This document shows positions 26,410 through 34,558 of a stretch of 64,000 bases of DNA, piece after piece. The position numbers were made by a program, and so were the translations under genes. The stretch's first letter is position 1. Every line of letters starts with the position of its first letter. The notes beneath the pieces are model-generated. The model did not search any database, was not told the origin of the DNA, and saw nothing but the letters and a program-made list of their open reading frames with translations. Source of the DNA: Paracidovorax sp031843945 (GTDB lineage Bacteria > Pseudomonadota > Gammaproteobacteria > Burkholderiales > Burkholderiaceae_C); assembly GCF_031843945.1 (NCBI RefSeq), contig NZ_JAVTJJ010000008.1, positions 62,001-126,000 on the forward strand. The letters are read 5' to 3'.

Positions 26410-27348
26410 CTACCACTGCGAACAAATGCCCACCAGCCCCGCAAGCACCAGCACCAGGCCCGCGGTCTCGGTGCGCGAGAGGCTTTCGCGAAACACCCGG
26501 CGCGACACCGCGTAGCTGAACAGCACCTCCACCAGCCCCAGCGTGCGCACGTCGGCCACCGGCCGCATCGCGTAGGCGGTGAACCAGGCAATCGATGCCA
26601 GTGCCCCCATCGACCCGGCCACCATCGACAGCTTCCAGGCCCGGCCGATGGCCCGCGCCACGCCCGGCTGGCGCGCCAGCAGCCAGCCGCCCAGCAGCAC
26701 GGTCTGCAGCAGCTGCGCCCACAGCACGCCCCAGCCGCCGGCCACCCAGGGCGCCACACCGTCGCCGAGCGCCAGCGATGCACCGCGAAACCCCACGCTG
26801 GCGGCAGCAAAGCACGCGCCGGAGGCCAGGCCGTAAGCCACCAGCCGCCCCTGCCCCGGTGTGCCGCCGGACAGCAGCAGGCGCACGCCCCCACTCGGCA
26901 CCGACAGCAGCACCACGCCGCAAGTGGCAGCCGCCATGGCCGCCAGCGCCACCGCGCCGGGCAATTCGTTCAGCAGCACGGCGGAAAACAGCGCCACCTG
27001 CAGCACCTCGGTCTTGGAATACGCCACGGCCAGGATGAAGTTGCGTTCCTTCATCGCCAGCAGCACGAAGGCCGTCGCCGCCACCTGCATGACCGCGCCC
27101 ATGGCCAGCCAGGCGGCGTAGGTGGGCGTGAACACGGGCACCAGGCCAGGCCGGTCGCCCAGCACGCAAGTGCCCAGCACCCAGGCCGCCGCCAGCGGCA
27201 GGCCGTACAAAAAGCGCACCAGCGTGGCGGCCAGCGTGCCCAGGTCGCTGATCAGCGTGCGCTGGGCGGCGTTGCGCACGGTCTGGGCGAACGCGGCCCA
27301 GAGGGTGATGGGAATCCAGATCCAGGCGAGCAGCGGCAATGACGACAT
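26410..27348 (-). CDS. EamA/DMT family membrane transporter
   Basis: A 312-residue protein with about ten hydrophobic helices in two EamA-type repeats (for example LGTLAATLVRFLYGLPLAAAWVL and AGSMGALASIAWFTAYAMRPVADVRTLGLVEVLFSYAVSRRVF). It is a drug/metabolite exporter-like permease of unknown substrate. It is on the same strand as the lactate dehydrogenase-like gene upstream, with a repeat copy between. Confidence 0.85.
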   Translation of the reverse strand: MSSLPLLAWIWIPITLWAAFAQTVRNAAQRTLISDLGTLAATLVRFLYGLPLAAAWVLGTCVLGDRPGLVPVFTPTYAAWLAMGAVMQVAATAFVLLAMKERNFILAVAYSKTEVLQVALFSAVLLNELPGAVALAAMAAATCGVVLLSVPSGGVRLLLSGGTPGQGRLVAYGLASGACFAAASVGFRGASLALGDGVAPWVAGGWGVLWAQLLQTVLLGGWLLARQPGVARAIGRAWKLSMVAGSMGALASIAWFTAYAMRPVADVRTLGLVEVLFSYAVSRRVFRESLSRTETAGLVLVLAGLVGICSQW

Positions 27349-27449
27349 GCGGCGAGCGTAGCGCGACGGCCGGCATACGCCGCGCTGGCGGGCACGCTTT
27401 TGGGCACGGCTGGCCCAGGCAAAGGCGATGCCTGGGGCATGCCGAATCA

Positions 27450-27510
27450 GATGCTATTAATTCAATAGCTATCAGCGCTTGCTGGACAAGCGCTGCACGC
27501 CGTTTTCACT
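27450..27510. repeat. Intergenic repeat, copy 6 (inverse orientation)
   Basis: Repeat copy between the lldD-like gene and the EamA gene: ATGCTATTAATTCAATAGCT, ATCAGCGCTTG, CTGGACAAGCGCTGCA. It reaches to the end of the lldD-like coding region. Confidence 0.75.
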
Positions 27511-28670
27511 CAAACCGGGTACGTGCCGGGAATGAGAATGGCCTTGTCCACGTTCTGAATGCGGGTGTGGCCGCAGAAGGCCATGGTCACGTCCAGCTCC
27601 TTGTGAATGAGCTGCAGCGCGCGGGTCACGCCGGCTTCGCCGTACGCGCCCAGGCCGTACACCATGGCGCGGCCAATCATCGTGCCGCGCGCGCCCAGCG
27701 CCCATGCCTTGATCACGTCCTGCCCGGACCGGATGCCGCCGTCCATCCACACCTCGGTCTGCGTGCCCACAGCGGCGACGATGGCCGGCAGCGCAGCGAT
27801 GGCCGAGGGCGCGCCGTCGAGCTGGCGACCGCCATGGTTGCTGACCACGATGGCGTCGGCACCGGCGGCCACGGCCAGCTGGGCATCTTCCGCGTCCATG
27901 ATGCCCTTGAGGATGAGCTTGCCGCCCCACTGCTCCTTGACCCAGGCCACGTCGGCCCACGACAGACTGGGGTCGAACTGCTCGTTGGTCCAGGCCGAGA
28001 GCGAGCGCATGTCCGACACGCCCTTCACGTGCCCCACGAGGTTGCGGAAGGTGCGGCGCTGCGTGCCGGCCATGCCCAGGCACCATTGCGGCTTGGTCAT
28101 CAGGTTCAGGATGTTGGCCAGCGTGGGCCGGGGCGGCGCGGTCAGGCCATTCTTGATGTCCTTGTGGCGCTGGCCGATCACCTGCAGATCGAGCGTAAGC
28201 ACCAGCGCGCTGCACCGGGCGGCCCGGGCGCGCTGGATCATGCGGGCCATGGCGTCGCGGTCGCGCATCATGTAGAGCTGGAACCAGAACGGCGCGGTGG
28301 TGTTCTCGGCCACGTCTTCGATGGAGCAGATGCTCATGGTCGAGAGCGTGAACGGAATGCCGAATTTTTCGGCCGCGCGGGCGGCGTGGATCTCGCCGTC
28401 GGCATGCTGCATGCCCGTGAGGCCCACGGGCGCGATGGCCACCGGCATGCTGGCCGTCTGGCCGGCCATCGTGCACGCGGTGCTGCGCCCTTCCATGTTC
28501 ACCGCCACGCGCTGGCGCAGCTTGATGGGCTGGAAGTCGCCTGCATTGGCGCGGTAGGTGCCTTCGGTCCACGAGCCCGAGTCGGCGTAGTCGTAGAACA
28601 TGCGCGGCACGCGGCGCTCGGCGATGACGCGCAGGTCTTCGATGGTGGTGATCTTGGAGAGATTGGGCAC
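27510..28670 (-). CDS. lldD: FMN-dependent alpha-hydroxy-acid dehydrogenase (L-lactate dehydrogenase-like)
   Basis: A 386-residue enzyme of the glycolate oxidase/LldD family, oxidising an L-2-hydroxyacid with FMN. It shows RRVPRMFYDYADSGSWTEGTYRAN (about 17-40), PVAIAPVGLTGMQHADGE, LTLDLQVIGQRHKDIKNG, LILKGIMDAEDAQLAVAAGADAIVVSNHGGRQLDG (active-site His and Arg, about 270-285) and the phosphate-binding MDGGIRSGQDVIKAWALGA. The start codon is GTG. L-lactate is the likely but unproven substrate. It lies between two EamA transporters on the same strand. Confidence 0.88.
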   Translation of the reverse strand: MPNLSKITTIEDLRVIAERRVPRMFYDYADSGSWTEGTYRANAGDFQPIKLRQRVAVNMEGRSTACTMAGQTASMPVAIAPVGLTGMQHADGEIHAARAAEKFGIPFTLSTMSICSIEDVAENTTAPFWFQLYMMRDRDAMARMIQRARAARCSALVLTLDLQVIGQRHKDIKNGLTAPPRPTLANILNLMTKPQWCLGMAGTQRRTFRNLVGHVKGVSDMRSLSAWTNEQFDPSLSWADVAWVKEQWGGKLILKGIMDAEDAQLAVAAGADAIVVSNHGGRQLDGAPSAIAALPAIVAAVGTQTEVWMDGGIRSGQDVIKAWALGARGTMIGRAMVYGLGAYGEAGVTRALQLIHKELDVTMAFCGHTRIQNVDKAILIPGTYPV

Positions 28671-28799
28671 TGCGGGCGCACTCCGAAAAGCGTTGGATGG
28701 AAGGGCAATCCGTCCATCGTAGCCCCGGGCACCGCACCGGCGCGTGAAGGCTTTTGCCGGTCGTTTGAAATTTCTGCAGCGCCGCCGTTCGGCGCCCGC

Positions 28800-29672
28800 T
28801 CAGCCGATTCGGCGCGCCAGCGCCACGCCCGCCATCGCCATCGCAAAGCCCAGCAGCTGCCAGAACGACAACGTCTCGCCAAAGATGACCCACGCCTGCA
28901 GCGCCGACAGCGGCGGCACGGCCAGCAGCAGCGCGGACGTGCGCGTGGCCTCGCCGCGCCGCATGAGCCAGATCAGCAAGCTGGCGCCGCCGATGGACAG
29001 CACCAGCACGGCATACAGCAGATAGCCCCACAGCATGGGTGAGTGGTCCCAGCGCGGCTCGCCGAAGACCGCCGCCATCGCGGCCAGCACCAGAACGGCG
29101 CCCACGTTCTGCACGGCGCTGGCGCTGCGCAGACCGCCCGTGGCCCAGGGCGACTTCTGCACCATCGAGCCCACCGTAAGCGCCAGAATGCTGCCCGCGC
29201 CCACCAGCACCACGGGCAACGACAGACTGGCCGCGTCAGTGCTCTGCAGGCGTGGCAGCAGCACCAGCGTCACGCCGCCAAATCCCAGCGCCAGGCCCCA
29301 CCAGGTCACGCGCGGCAGGTGCTTGTGCAGCACCGCCACCGCGATCAGCGCCGTGAACAAGGGCTGCAGCGAGCCGATGAGCGCCATCACGCCGGCCGGC
29401 AGCCCCTGCGACATGGCCCACCAACTGGGCCCCACGTAGAGCCCGTTCATCAGCGCGCCAGCGACCAGGTGCAGCCCGATGCGCCGCGCGCCCTGCGGCC
29501 ACGCCACCCGCGCCCATAGCGCCGCCGCAGTGAAGGCCGCCGCCACCAAAACGAAGCGCGCCGCCAGGAACCAGAACGGGTCGGCATGCGCGGAGACGCC
29601 GCGCCCCACCAGAAAGCCCGTGGACCAGATCAGAACGAACAAAAGGGGCGCGGCGGCATGCATGGCGGGCAT
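28800..29672 (-). CDS. EamA/DMT family membrane transporter
   Basis: A 290-residue permease with ten predicted helices (AAPLLFVLIWSTGFLVGRG at the N-terminus; VTWWGLALGFGGVTLVLLP and ALQAWVIFGETLSFWQLLGFAMAMAGVALAR in the second repeat). It is of the RhaT/EamA type with unknown substrate. It starts just downstream of pbpC on the same strand and is not closely related in sequence to the EamA gene at 26.4 kb. Confidence 0.86.
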   Translation of the reverse strand: MPAMHAAAPLLFVLIWSTGFLVGRGVSAHADPFWFLAARFVLVAAAFTAAALWARVAWPQGARRIGLHLVAGALMNGLYVGPSWWAMSQGLPAGVMALIGSLQPLFTALIAVAVLHKHLPRVTWWGLALGFGGVTLVLLPRLQSTDAASLSLPVVLVGAGSILALTVGSMVQKSPWATGGLRSASAVQNVGAVLVLAAMAAVFGEPRWDHSPMLWGYLLYAVLVLSIGGASLLIWLMRRGEATRTSALLLAVPPLSALQAWVIFGETLSFWQLLGFAMAMAGVALARRIG

Positions 29673-29684
29673 TGTCAGCGCGGA

Positions 29685-32015
29685 TCAGCGCGAGTCGGCA
29701 CGCAGGCCAGCGCCGCGCACCTCGATGGCCAACTGGTCCAGCACCTGGCCGCGGGCGTCGATCAGCTCTACCCGGTGCCTGCCGGGCCAGGGCAGCCAGC
29801 CCCACTGCGCGCCCTGGCCCAGCACCTTGCCGTCGATGCGCCAGCGCAGCGGCCCAGCGTCGGCTGCGTCGTCGGTGGCGGCAAAGCGCAGGCGCTGGCG
29901 GTCGGGCGGAATGTCCGGGTCCAGCGCGACGATGGTGCCCGGTGCGGGCTGGGCAATGCGCGGGCGCGGGGCGTCGGCCACATCGCCGGGCGCCACAGCG
30001 TTTTTTAAGCCTTTTGGGCCTGTAGCGCTTGATGGATAAGCGCGATCAGCTATTGAATTAATAGCGAACTGGGTTTGCTGCGTGCCCTCCAGGAACCACT
30101 CGCTGCGCGCGCTTTCCAGCGGCGTGGCAGCGCCCGCTTCTTGCGGGCCGTAACGCACCGCCGTGTGCACCAGCCCGGCGGGCGGGCGCGGCGCGCGGCT
30201 GGGCGTGGCGCGGTGCAGCCAGCCCATCACCTCGGCCCAGATGGGCGCGGCCCCGCTGGTGCCGCTCACGTCGTGCATGGGCGCGCCGCTGGCGTTGCCC
30301 ACCCACACGCCAACCGTGTAGCGCTCGGACCAGCCGATCGCCCAGTTGTCGCGCATGTCCTTGCTGGTGCCGGTTTTCACGGCCGACCAGAAGCGCGTGG
30401 CCAGTACGCTGTCGGTGCCGAAGGTGCGCGCGCGGGCGTTGGAATCCGAGAGGATGTCGCCCACGATGAAGGCGGCGCGCGCATCCAGCGCCTGGGGCTG
30501 TTTGGGCACGGGCTCGGGTGCCGCCGCTTTCGGTGCAGGCGGTGGCGGCGGCTGCAGCCGCACGTCGCTGGCACGGCCGCCCTGCGCCAGCGCGCGGAAG
30601 GCGTTGGTCAGCTGCAGCAGCGGCACCTCGGCACTGCCCAGCGCCAGGCTGTAGCCGTAGTAGCCGCCCGATTCACGCAGCGGCAGCCCCAGCGCACGCA
30701 GCTGGGCAAAGAAGGCGTCGGGCGAGACCATGACCAGCGTGCGCACGGCCGGCACGTTCAGCGATGCGGCCAGCGCCGTGCGCACCGACACCCAGCCCTT
30801 GAAGCGCCGGTCGTAGTTCTGCGGAATGTAGAGGCCGCTGGCGGTGGGAATGTGCGCGGGCGAATCCTCCACCAGCGAGGCGGCCGTCAGGCGCCGTTCG
30901 GCGATCGCCTGCGCATAGAGAAAGGGCTTGAGCGTGGAGCCCGGCTGGCGCAGTGCCAGCACGCCATCGACCTCGCCCGCGCGGCTGAGCAGCCCGGACG
31001 AGCCGACCCAGGCGAGCACGTCGCCGCTGGCGTTGTCCAGCACCACCACGGCGCCGTCTTCCACGTTGCGCCCGCGCAGCTCGCGCAGGTGCTGGTCGAG
31101 CGATTGCAGCGCCACGCGCTGCAGCGGGGCGCTGAGGGTGCTGGGCAGGCGCAGCGGGGGCTGTGCGCTACCGTTATCGACGCCGCTGCCATTGCCGTTG
31201 CCGGCCACCTCGCGCAGTACCTGCCGCGCGAAGTGCGGCGCAATGCCCTCGGTGGCGTCGAAAGCGCGGCGCTGCAACGCGGCGGTGGTGAACAGGTCGA
31301 GCGCATCGCAGTCCACGGCGGCTGCCTTGCCCTGCCCGCGCGGGCGATCCATCTCACGCAGCACACCGCAGGCGCGCTGGGCCACCAGGGCCGGCCGCGC
31401 ATTGGGCGCCCGCACCAGCGCGGCGGCGACGGCGGCTTCACGTGCATCCAGCCCGTGCGGCGCCTTGCCGAAGAGCGTGCGCGAGAGCGCGTCAATGCCG
31501 ACGATCTCGCCCCGAAACGGCACCAGGTTCAGGTACGCCTCCAGGATCTGGTCCTTGCGCCAGCGCCGGTCCAGCACCTGCGCGGCCACCGTCTGGCCGA
31601 GCTTTTGCGTCACGCTGCGCCCGCCGGGGCCTTGGCGCCAATCACCGTCCAGCAGGCCCGCCAGTTGCATGGTGAGCGTGCTGGCACCGCGCGTGCGCTG
31701 GTTCCACAGGTTGCCCCAGGCGGCGGCGGACACGGCACTCCAGTCCACGCCGCTGTGTTCGTAAAACCGCTTGTCCTCGCTCAGCACCAGCGCCGTGCGC
31801 AGCGCGGGCGACACATCGGCCAGCGCCACCCACTGGCCGCGCCGCACGGTGGCGTCGGTGCGCACACGCTGCAGCACCTCGCCTTCGCGCGACAGCACCA
31901 GAGTGTCGGACGGGCGGTAGTCGGCGCGCACCTCGGCGGGTGTGGGCAGGGCCCAGGCAGCGGGCGCGCAGACCGCCAGTGCCAGCGCGGCGGCCGGTAT
32001 GCGCATACGCGGCAT
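29685..32015 (-). CDS. pbpC: Penicillin-binding protein 1C
   Basis: Bifunctional peptidoglycan synthase, 776 residues (E. coli PbpC 770). A membrane anchor or signal (IPAAALALAVCAPAAWA) precedes the GT51 transglycosylase, with LVLSEDKRFYEHSGVDWSA and GASTLTMQLAGLL. The transpeptidase follows, with QPGSTLKPFLYAQ (active Ser and Lys), SLN and AVKTGTSKDMRDNWAIG; a BiPBP_C domain ends the protein. The start at 32015 (MPRMRIPAAA) is chosen; a 1059-residue frame extends into non-coding DNA. In-frame repeat sequence encodes about 23 residues near 650-672. Its common partner, an alpha-2-macroglobulin gene, is 12.7 kb away. Confidence 0.95.
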   Translation of the reverse strand: MPRMRIPAAALALAVCAPAAWALPTPAEVRADYRPSDTLVLSREGEVLQRVRTDATVRRGQWVALADVSPALRTALVLSEDKRFYEHSGVDWSAVSAAAWGNLWNQRTRGASTLTMQLAGLLDGDWRQGPGGRSVTQKLGQTVAAQVLDRRWRKDQILEAYLNLVPFRGEIVGIDALSRTLFGKAPHGLDAREAAVAAALVRAPNARPALVAQRACGVLREMDRPRGQGKAAAVDCDALDLFTTAALQRRAFDATEGIAPHFARQVLREVAGNGNGSGVDNGSAQPPLRLPSTLSAPLQRVALQSLDQHLRELRGRNVEDGAVVVLDNASGDVLAWVGSSGLLSRAGEVDGVLALRQPGSTLKPFLYAQAIAERRLTAASLVEDSPAHIPTASGLYIPQNYDRRFKGWVSVRTALAASLNVPAVRTLVMVSPDAFFAQLRALGLPLRESGGYYGYSLALGSAEVPLLQLTNAFRALAQGGRASDVRLQPPPPPAPKAAAPEPVPKQPQALDARAAFIVGDILSDSNARARTFGTDSVLATRFWSAVKTGTSKDMRDNWAIGWSERYTVGVWVGNASGAPMHDVSGTSGAAPIWAEVMGWLHRATPSRAPRPPAGLVHTAVRYGPQEAGAATPLESARSEWFLEGTQQTQFAINSIADRAYPSSATGPKGLKNAVAPGDVADAPRPRIAQPAPGTIVALDPDIPPDRQRLRFAATDDAADAGPLRWRIDGKVLGQGAQWGWLPWPGRHRVELIDARGQVLDQLAIEVRGAGLRADSR
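30003..30070. repeat. Repeat copy 7, inside pbpC and translated in frame
   Basis: A repeat copy (AAGCCTTTTGGGCCTGTAGC, GCTTGATGGATAAGCGC, AGCTATTGAATTAATAGCGA) lies within the pbpC coding region. On the minus strand it reads through without a stop as FAINSIADRAYPSSATGPKG, plus LKN. It falls between the transpeptidase and the C-terminal BiPBP_C domain. Confidence 0.85.
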
Positions 32016-32273
32016 GAAGGGAAAAAGAAGAGAAACCACGCCGGTTTGTAGCAGACGCCGGAGGGTACAGCGCACGGCAGCGCGCAACGGCCAACCTCTG
32101 TGGTCGCAGTTCAACCCAACGCCGCCACGCACCGACACACCCTGTCGCACCGGCTTTCTACAGTCGCTCTCGCAGTGGCGCCAAGCAGCATCAACCATCA
32201 AAAAAATGAGCTGCTTGCGCTGACTGAAGCAGGTCATCGGATCAAAAAAATCACGCACCAAAAAGGACACAGC

Positions 32274-32819
32274 ATGAGAGGACAGATTCTTGTTTTCAAC
32301 GAACAAAAGGAAGCCGGCGCCATCGTTACCGAAGACGGGCGACGCTTGATCTTTCACATCAACGACTGGCAGGACGTGGTGCCGCCGGACCGTGGCATGG
32401 CCGTGAGCTTCATGCTCGATGAAGAAGGCCGTGCGCGCCAGGTGCAGTTGACTCTGCCCGACCCCACGCCCTCCGCCGCAACAGCGACACCCACGCCGCC
32501 ATCCGCCCCGCCGCTGGCGCTGCGACCTAAGCGCAAGCCAGTGATCACCTTGTTCGCCTTGTTCCTGGGTTTCTTCGGCGCACACCGCTTCTACATGGGC
32601 GCCTGGGGCTGGGGGCTGGTGCAACTGCTGGGCGCGCCCATCGTCATCGGCATCTTGTTCGCGCTGCTGCCACCGCTGGGCGGACTGCTGTACTTCGCCG
32701 CAATTGTGTTCGTCTGGACCGAAGCCATCCGCTATATCTGGATGACCGATGCCGAGTTCGACGCCAAGGTGCGTGCCTACCAAGCCGCAAGGCCCGGGCC
32801 CTTCGCCTTCTTTTGGTAA
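32274..32819 (+). CDS. TM2-domain membrane protein with N-terminal cold-shock-like domain
   Basis: A 181-residue protein. Residues 1-63 (MRGQILVFNEQKEAGAIVTE, then GRRLIFHINDW) resemble the OB fold of cold-shock proteins. A Pro/Ala/Thr linker leads to a TM2 domain: KPVITLFALFLGFFGAHRFYMGAWGWGLVQLL and a second hydrophobic segment (about 97-160). The ATG at 32274 has AAAAGGAC upstream. It is the first of three closely spaced plus-strand genes. TM2 proteins occur in both domains of life; their bacterial role is unclear. Confidence 0.8.
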   Translation: MRGQILVFNEQKEAGAIVTEDGRRLIFHINDWQDVVPPDRGMAVSFMLDEEGRARQVQLTLPDPTPSAATATPTPPSAPPLALRPKRKPVITLFALFLGFFGAHRFYMGAWGWGLVQLLGAPIVIGILFALLPPLGGLLYFAAIVFVWTEAIRYIWMTDAEFDAKVRAYQAARPGPFAFFW

Positions 32820-32831
32820 GCCGGGGACACC

Positions 32832-33176
32832 ATGCACTACAACGTCATTCCTACCCGGCCCCATTCGGGGCTGGGCATCGCGTCCTTGGTCATCAGCGTG
32901 ACGGCTGGCGCTGCGCTGGCCGTTCTTCTCGGCATTGCAAGCGTCATCGAATCCCAGCCCGGCGGCATGGATGAGGAATCTGCCGGAGCCGTCGTGCTGG
33001 GTCTGTTTCTGGCGTTGACTGCCGTGGTCCAGGCCCTGGCACTCGGGCTGGGAATCGCCGCCCTGGTGCAGGCAGAGCGCAGCGAGCTCTTCGGCGTGTT
33101 GGGCACCGTTTTCGCCTCGTCAGGGCTTATCGCCACCGTGCTGATCTTCCTGCTCGGCGCACTTCTGGAAAGCTGA
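32832..33176 (+). CDS. Small two-helix membrane protein (DUF4190-like)
   Basis: A 114-residue protein with hydrophobic helices LGIASLVISVTAGAALAVLLGIASVI, VLGLFLALTAVVQALALGLGIAALVQ and LFGVLGTVFASSGLIATVLIFLLGALL. The layout, including the LGIASLV opening and GIAALVQ, is like DUF4190-type proteins. It is 12 bp after the TM2 gene and 4 bp before the next gene. Function is unknown. Confidence 0.7.
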   Translation: MHYNVIPTRPHSGLGIASLVISVTAGAALAVLLGIASVIESQPGGMDEESAGAVVLGLFLALTAVVQALALGLGIAALVQAERSELFGVLGTVFASSGLIATVLIFLLGALLES

Positions 33177-33180
33177 CACC

Positions 33181-34179
33181 ATGAAGCTTCGTCAACTCTT
33201 CCTTGCACGGTTTGCGGCACTGGCACTGGCCATTGCCTTGGGATTCTCCAGCGCCCAGGCCGAAACGCTGGAAGGCACGCTCGAACGCGGCCCGACCCAC
33301 TCCGTGCTGTGGGCCGTCAGCCCTGGATCGGGCGACCTGATCGGCCAGGTCTTTGCCAACGCCTCCCAGACCGGGCAGACCGTCCTGACCCATTGCCTGC
33401 CCGGCCTTCACTGTGTCGCCGACGGCGCTAGCAGCGTCGAGCCCCCCGAAAGCCTGACAAGACAATTGCACTTCAGCGCCCAGCCCTCTGGCTGGTGGCA
33501 AATCACCCAGGCGCTCAACGTCTACATGCAACCCAGCCTGCCGATGAGAGAACACCAGTTGAGCACTAGCCACGGGCAACTCACCGTTACCGATGAACAT
33601 CTGCTGCTGTTCAATGGCCGCCCTGTGCTGGCGGGCTCGCCCCAACCTGCCGAGCCTGCACCGCAAGCCAGCCCGGCAGTCCATACGGCGCAACTCACGC
33701 GGCTGGAGCGCATCAGAGCATGGTGGCAAGGTTTGTGGAGCCAGGTGCGCGGCCAGCTGCTTGCACTGCTGGGACGCGTGCCACCCCAGGCGCAAGCATT
33801 GGTGCCAGCCCCCACGTCAGCCGCCGCTGCCGAAGCAGTGCTAGGCAACGCGGCCCTTCATATCGTGGCGCACTTCAAACTGGCTGCGCAGGACATCACG
33901 CTGCTGCAGAACACCGGAGGCGCTGCCTGCCCCGCCCTCTACCGCTTCGCCACCCTCACGCCCCAGGGCATTGGCGTGACACCGGAATTTGGCACATGCA
34001 GCGACATCGCCACCGTCACACTCGACCAAGCCCAAAGCGGCTTGCCTGAGCCCCTCGTCACCATGAATGGCGCACGCGGCCCGTTCGCGCCCGAGGAGGA
34101 ACAGCGGCGTGCCCACATGCAACTGCATCGTTTTGTGCTGCGCCATGGGCTGGTGCAGGAGCTAGCCACACGGAACTGA
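33181..34179 (+). CDS. Secreted hypothetical protein
   Basis: A 332-residue protein with a signal peptide (LFLARFAALALAIALGFSSAQA, cleavage near residue 27). A mixed mature region contains WWQITQALNVYMQPS, a Pro/Ala-rich central part and a cysteine pair near residues 243 and 267. No family is recognised. It is the last gene of the TM2 operon and is followed by a repeat copy. Confidence 0.65.
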   Translation: MKLRQLFLARFAALALAIALGFSSAQAETLEGTLERGPTHSVLWAVSPGSGDLIGQVFANASQTGQTVLTHCLPGLHCVADGASSVEPPESLTRQLHFSAQPSGWWQITQALNVYMQPSLPMREHQLSTSHGQLTVTDEHLLLFNGRPVLAGSPQPAEPAPQASPAVHTAQLTRLERIRAWWQGLWSQVRGQLLALLGRVPPQAQALVPAPTSAAAAEAVLGNAALHIVAHFKLAAQDITLLQNTGGAACPALYRFATLTPQGIGVTPEFGTCSDIATVTLDQAQSGLPEPLVTMNGARGPFAPEEEQRRAHMQLHRFVLRHGLVQELATRN

Positions 34180-34180
34180 A

Positions 34181-34245
34181 ATCATCAAAAAGCATAGCTG
34201 CTAGCGCTTGTTCATCAAGCGCTGCGGCCACTTTTTCTTAAAAAT
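34181..34245. repeat. Intergenic repeat, copy 8
   Basis: Repeat copy after the TM2 operon: AGCATAGCTGCTAGCGCTTG, then TTCATCAAGCGCTGCGGCC and CTTTTTCTTAAAAA. It marks the left edge of the region where GC content begins to drop. Confidence 0.75.
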
Positions 34246-34492
34246 TTCTGACGCTCATTCTGCGCTGCTCTGTGCAAGCTGGATCTGATCCAACACGTTG
34301 GTAGCAAGCAGGCCGATGCGACTCCCGACCCGCTCCATCTGCAGCTTGGCGTAGCGCGTGCACCAGCGTTTGACTGACACATCGCGGCTTCGGCATGCGC
34401 ACAGGGGCAAGGTCGTGACATCCGTAGACATGCAGTCAAAATACAAAGATGCACTGAGTTACATTGTCTGACGATTCGGTTCACGTTTGCCG

Positions 34493-34509
34493 GCGACACA
34501 ACGTGTCGC
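34493..34509. promoter_or_regulatory. 17-bp inverted repeat upstream of the WYL regulator (candidate operator)
   Basis: GCGACAC (34493-34499) and GTGTCGC (34503-34509) form a perfect 7-3-7 inverted repeat, about 50 bp before the regulator's ATG. WYL regulators of the CapW/BrxR type bind inverted repeats in their own promoters, so this is a reasonable autoregulatory site. A TTGTCT hexamer at 34465-34470 could be part of a -35 element. Confidence 0.45.
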
Positions 34510-34558
34510 GTTCGGTACTTAACCTTCTGCCGCAACACCACCGCCCATTCCCTAACGC

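Larger units (their letters stand above)
34180..34558. other. Intergenic region before the WYL regulator
   Basis: This 379-bp stretch holds repeat copy 8, a mixed-composition segment with a doubtful minus-strand frame of 58-63 residues (34255-34446), and a 17-bp inverted repeat listed separately. No RNA gene was recognised. Confidence 0.5.

Noticed and set aside
29685..32864. A 1059-codon version of pbpC
   Set aside because: The extra 283 N-terminal residues run through the TM2 gene and a promoter region in antisense; the signal peptide at 32015 is the credible start.
34255..34446. A possible 58-63-residue minus-strand protein upstream of the WYL regulator
   Set aside because: No ribosome binding site, no recognised family and a mixed composition; the region is better explained as regulatory or repeat-derived.
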